Source: Thermus amyloliquefaciens (GTDB taxonomy: Bacteria; Deinococcota; Deinococci; Deinococcales; Thermaceae). Taken from it: 64,000 nt of DNA. Of this stretch, positions 63,827-64,000 are shown one piece after another. The stretch is taken from positions 992,001-1,056,000 of the forward strand of contig NZ_JQMV01000003.1 in NCBI RefSeq assembly GCF_000744885.1, read 5' to 3'. Position 1 is the stretch's first letter, and each line of letters starts with the position of its first letter. Below the pieces are notes generated by a model. It saw only the letters and a program-made list of their open reading frames with translations. It was not told the origin of the DNA and searched no databases. Made by a program: the position numbers and the translations under genes.

Positions 63827-64000
63827 TCAGTTCCTCAGGGGCTTGCCCGTCTTCAGGGTGTAGGCGATGCGCTCCTGGGTCTTCCGGGTGCCGAGGAGCT
63901 TCAAGAAGGCCTCCCGCTCCAGGTCCAAAAGGTCCCACTCGGAAACCTCCCTAGGCGCCCCCTCGCCCCCGGAGAGCACGTAGGCGATCTCCAGGCCGAT
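63827..64000 (-). CDS. fadB: 3-hydroxyacyl-CoA dehydrogenase/enoyl-CoA hydratase (FadB-like), C-terminal 57 residues
   Basis: Only the end of the gene is in the window. The frame reads [36 protein letters not shown] and ends KTGKPLRN before TGA at 63827-63829. [15 protein letters not shown] is the characteristic tail of FadB/FadN-type fusion proteins (hydratase domain at the C-terminus in this subgroup). Placement immediately before the thiolase gene supports the call. Confidence 0.8.
   Translation of the reverse strand: MGLEIAYVLSGGEGAPREVSEWDLLDLEREAFLKLLGTRKTQERIAYTLKTGKPLRN

Overview
The window is a piece of a Thermus chromosome, close to T. thermophilus but not assignable to species by eye. 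The DNA is very GC rich with G/C-ending codons. Many proteins look like T. thermophilus enzymes (family-B uracil-DNA glycosylase, PolX with its usual 575 residues, aminopeptidase T, O-acetylhomoserine sulfhydrylase). Many genes have a TAnnnT -10 box only 6-9 bases before the start codon, the leaderless arrangement common in Deinococcus-Thermus. I saw no rRNA, tRNA or CRISPR array. All names rest on reading motifs and on memory of the families; no database search was run.

Layout. 1-2.8 kb: a minus-strand fatty-acid operon (TetR regulator, acyl-CoA dehydrogenase, MaoC hydratase, thioesterase, acyl-CoA ligase), controlled by a palindrome at the regulator's own start. 2.8-3.7 kb: a complete 901-bp insertion sequence with a 9-bp target duplication. 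3.8-6.6 kb: fructose-1,6-bisphosphate aldolase/phosphatase and a gamma-glutamyltransferase-like enzyme. 6.6-10.4 kb: an accessory patch with a broken lipoprotein gene cut by a transposase remnant, a second orphan lipoprotein, a decayed DUF2442 gene, a XerD-like recombinase with a dif-like palindrome in its promoter, and a PIN/AbrB toxin-antitoxin pair. 10.5-15.9 kb: the phenylacetate operon paaR-A-B-C-D-Z, with a PaaR-type operator and a frameshift in paaZ. 15.9-20.4 kb: an HxlR regulator, bacterioferritin and the NAD operon nadC-nadA-nadB with a toxin-antitoxin remnant inside it.

20.4-31.9 kb: a DUF255 thioredoxin-fold protein, a thiolase under a second copy of the fatty-acid operator, a fused 5-oxoprolinase B/C, an AidB-like dehydrogenase, and an unusual operon of aminotransferase, COG3044-type ATPase and tungsten aldehyde:ferredoxin oxidoreductase. 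31.9-39.1 kb: a metal-binding ABC periplasmic protein under a Fur-like operator, galactokinase, a three-gene formate dehydrogenase, and a TRAP solute-binding protein. 39.2-47.5 kb: a large multi-GAF/PAS histidine kinase and receiver, divergent from an acyl-CoA dehydrogenase-etfB-etfA operon, then a coiled-coil membrane protein and an acyl-CoA carboxylase beta subunit. 47.6-50.3 kb: repair genes udgB and polX and a frameshifted winged-helix gene. 50.3-54.8 kb: a dihydroorotate-dehydrogenase-like protein with pyruvate:ferredoxin oxidoreductase. 54.9-64 kb: a tiny membrane protein, aminopeptidase, sulfhydrylase, universal stress protein, Hsp33 with an extra zinc-ribbon-like tail, cysS, and a beta-oxidation operon (fadE, thiolase, start of fadB).

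The shared theme is aerobic use of acyl-CoA substrates. Three separate fatty-acid blocks plus phenylacetate and acyl-CoA carboxylase genes feed acetyl-CoA and reduced ETF. Two TetR-type operators tie at least two of these blocks to acyl-CoA-responsive repression. Alongside are ferredoxin- and formate-dependent oxidoreductases (AOR, PFOR, FDH) whose electron partners lie outside the window. The least explained items are the four-cysteine sensor kinase, the Hsp33 tail, the aminotransferase/ATPase/AOR operon and the dif-like site.
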